Of a DNA stretch of 5,257 nucleotides, positions 4,721 through 5,257 are shown piece after piece. Numbering within the stretch: position 1 is the stretch's first letter; each line of letters begins with the position of its first letter. The notes below the pieces were generated by a model, which ran no database searches, was not told the DNA's origin, and worked only from the letters and a program-made list of their open reading frames with translations. The stretch is from Candidatus Methanophagales archaeon (lineage in GTDB: Archaea > Halobacteriota > Syntropharchaeia > Alkanophagales > Methanospirareceae): assembly GCA_030621535.1 (NCBI GenBank), contig JAUXHM010000088.1, positions 1-5,257 on the forward strand, read 5' to 3'. The translations under genes were made by a program, and so were the position numbers.

Positions 4721-5233
4721 ATGGCTGAAAAGAAGCAAACTCCGGAAGCAATGTCAGTAGATGACCCCCTTGTTGAAAAGATTAAACAGGCTATTAATTC
4801 AGCTTTAGCATATGAAATTGCAACTCATAAAAAGCGAAAACTTGGTATTACAGGCGAAGTTGGAGAGGTACTGGTTTGCCACCAGCTCGGACTTCGTTTA
4901 CTATTGGATTCACGTTCAAAGGGATTTGATGCAATAGACAAAAATAGCAAACGGGTCCAAATCAAGAGTCGTAGAAGTGAAACAGAAGGGCTACCCCGGG
5001 ATGTGGGACGGATTAGTCGGTTTTCAAATCATAAATTTGATTACGCACTGCTTTGCCTGCTTGATCACAAATATCAGCTTTGTGAAATTTGGCGTGCCGA
5101 TTATAAAAACCTAAAGCCTATTATCGACGAAGAACAAAATGAACGAAGAGGTCCTACACTAAGGTCTTTTAAAAAGGTAGGAGAGAAGATATTTGATAAA
5201 AATGGATCAAAGGACAGACAAAACTTCAGATAA
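4721..5233 (+). CDS. PD-(D/E)XK nuclease-like protein
   Basis: A 170-residue protein. A charged N-terminus (1-40) is followed by LGITGEVGEVLVCHQLGL (41-58), GFDAID (68-73) and RVQIKSRR (78-85), then a core strand FDYALLCLL and CEIWRADY. The order E46/E49, D70 and Q80-I-K82 fits the E, D, (D/E/Q)-x-K active site of the PD-(D/E)XK superfamily, in which Q-x-K variants occur. It resembles short uncharacterised restriction-endonuclease-like proteins. The fold is inferred from motif spacing. The ribosome binding site gggggag precedes the ATG by 5 nt and lies inside the R4 small ORF. Its codons are more AT-rich than those of paaK and ACT, suggesting a different history. A partial gene overlaps its 3' end by 32 nt, hinting at a two-gene DNA-targeting unit. 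It could instead be a DNA-repair or inactive relative. Confidence 0.6.
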   Translation: MAEKKQTPEAMSVDDPLVEKIKQAINSALAYEIATHKKRKLGITGEVGEVLVCHQLGLRLLLDSRSKGFDAIDKNSKRVQIKSRRSETEGLPRDVGRISRFSNHKFDYALLCLLDHKYQLCEIWRADYKNLKPIIDEEQNERRGPTLRSFKKVGEKIFDKNGSKDRQNFR

Positions 5234-5257
5234 CAGCGTGTATCTGGTTCGGGCTTT
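5202..5257 (+). CDS. Start of a further gene, cut by the window end
   Basis: From the ATG at 5202 a frame stays open for 18 codons to the window edge, reading MDQRTDKTSDNSVYLVRA. The NSVYLVRA stretch resembles the first beta strand of some Mrr-like restriction endonucleases and related proteins, but this is far too short to assign. It overlaps the nuclease-like gene by 32 nt in another frame. A ggag about 17 nt upstream is distant for a ribosome binding site. Translation is plausible, since the upstream gene leaves only 24 nt before the window end, but not proven. Confidence 0.35.
   Translation, partial: MDQRTDKTSDNSVYLVRA

Noticed and set aside
4119..4751. Long minus-strand open frame (210 codons) opposite the ACT gene, R4 and the nuclease-like gene start
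   Set aside because: It is antisense to the well-supported ACT gene, its residues are rich in Ser, Thr, Ala and Ile as expected of a shadow frame, and no domain is visible.

Overview
The window looks like the chromosome of a euryarchaeon. The evidence is an archaeal-type (alkaline-phosphatase superfamily) phosphoglycerate mutase, a PaaK-type CoA ligase paired with a tandem-ACT protein, TATA-like promoter boxes about 36-45 nt upstream of start codons, and GGAGGTGA-type ribosome binding sites. A methanogen or ANME-like lineage is plausible, but no marker in the window fixes it.

Layout. (1) 1-1309, plus strand: a short AT-rich leader, then apgM (glycolysis/gluconeogenesis), followed by a possible terminator. 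(2) 1310-2780, minus strand: an accessory block holding a small 2TM-domain membrane protein and a RelE/ParE-type toxin with its antitoxin. Three diverged copies of one module (R1, R2, R3) interrupt the block. On the minus strand each copy carries a TATA-like promoter, a ribosome binding site, a 27-32 codon small ORF (core KGGICE-x-SSD) and a dyad with GAAC/GTTC arms. R2 leads into the 2TM gene and R3 into the antitoxin-toxin pair. R1 has no gene behind it. (3) 2780-4587, plus strand: a two-gene operon, divergent from R3, of phenylacetate-CoA-ligase-like paaK and an ACT-domain protein 11 nt downstream. (4) 4588-5257, plus strand: a fourth, promoterless relative (R4) encodes a 35-residue peptide with a 13-residue internal repeat and a DIPKLSEI motif. 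Its stop codon abuts the start of a PD-(D/E)XK nuclease-like gene, and a further gene cut by the window end overlaps that one.

The main unexplained signal is the R1-R4 family: a small ORF plus hairpin in front of three unrelated accessory genes or operons (membrane protein, toxin-antitoxin, nuclease-like). Three of the four copies bring their own promoter. It could be a mobile promoter/leader-peptide cassette, a family of regulatory small proteins, or a decaying repeat element. The metabolic genes (apgM, paaK-ACT) have no such leader.
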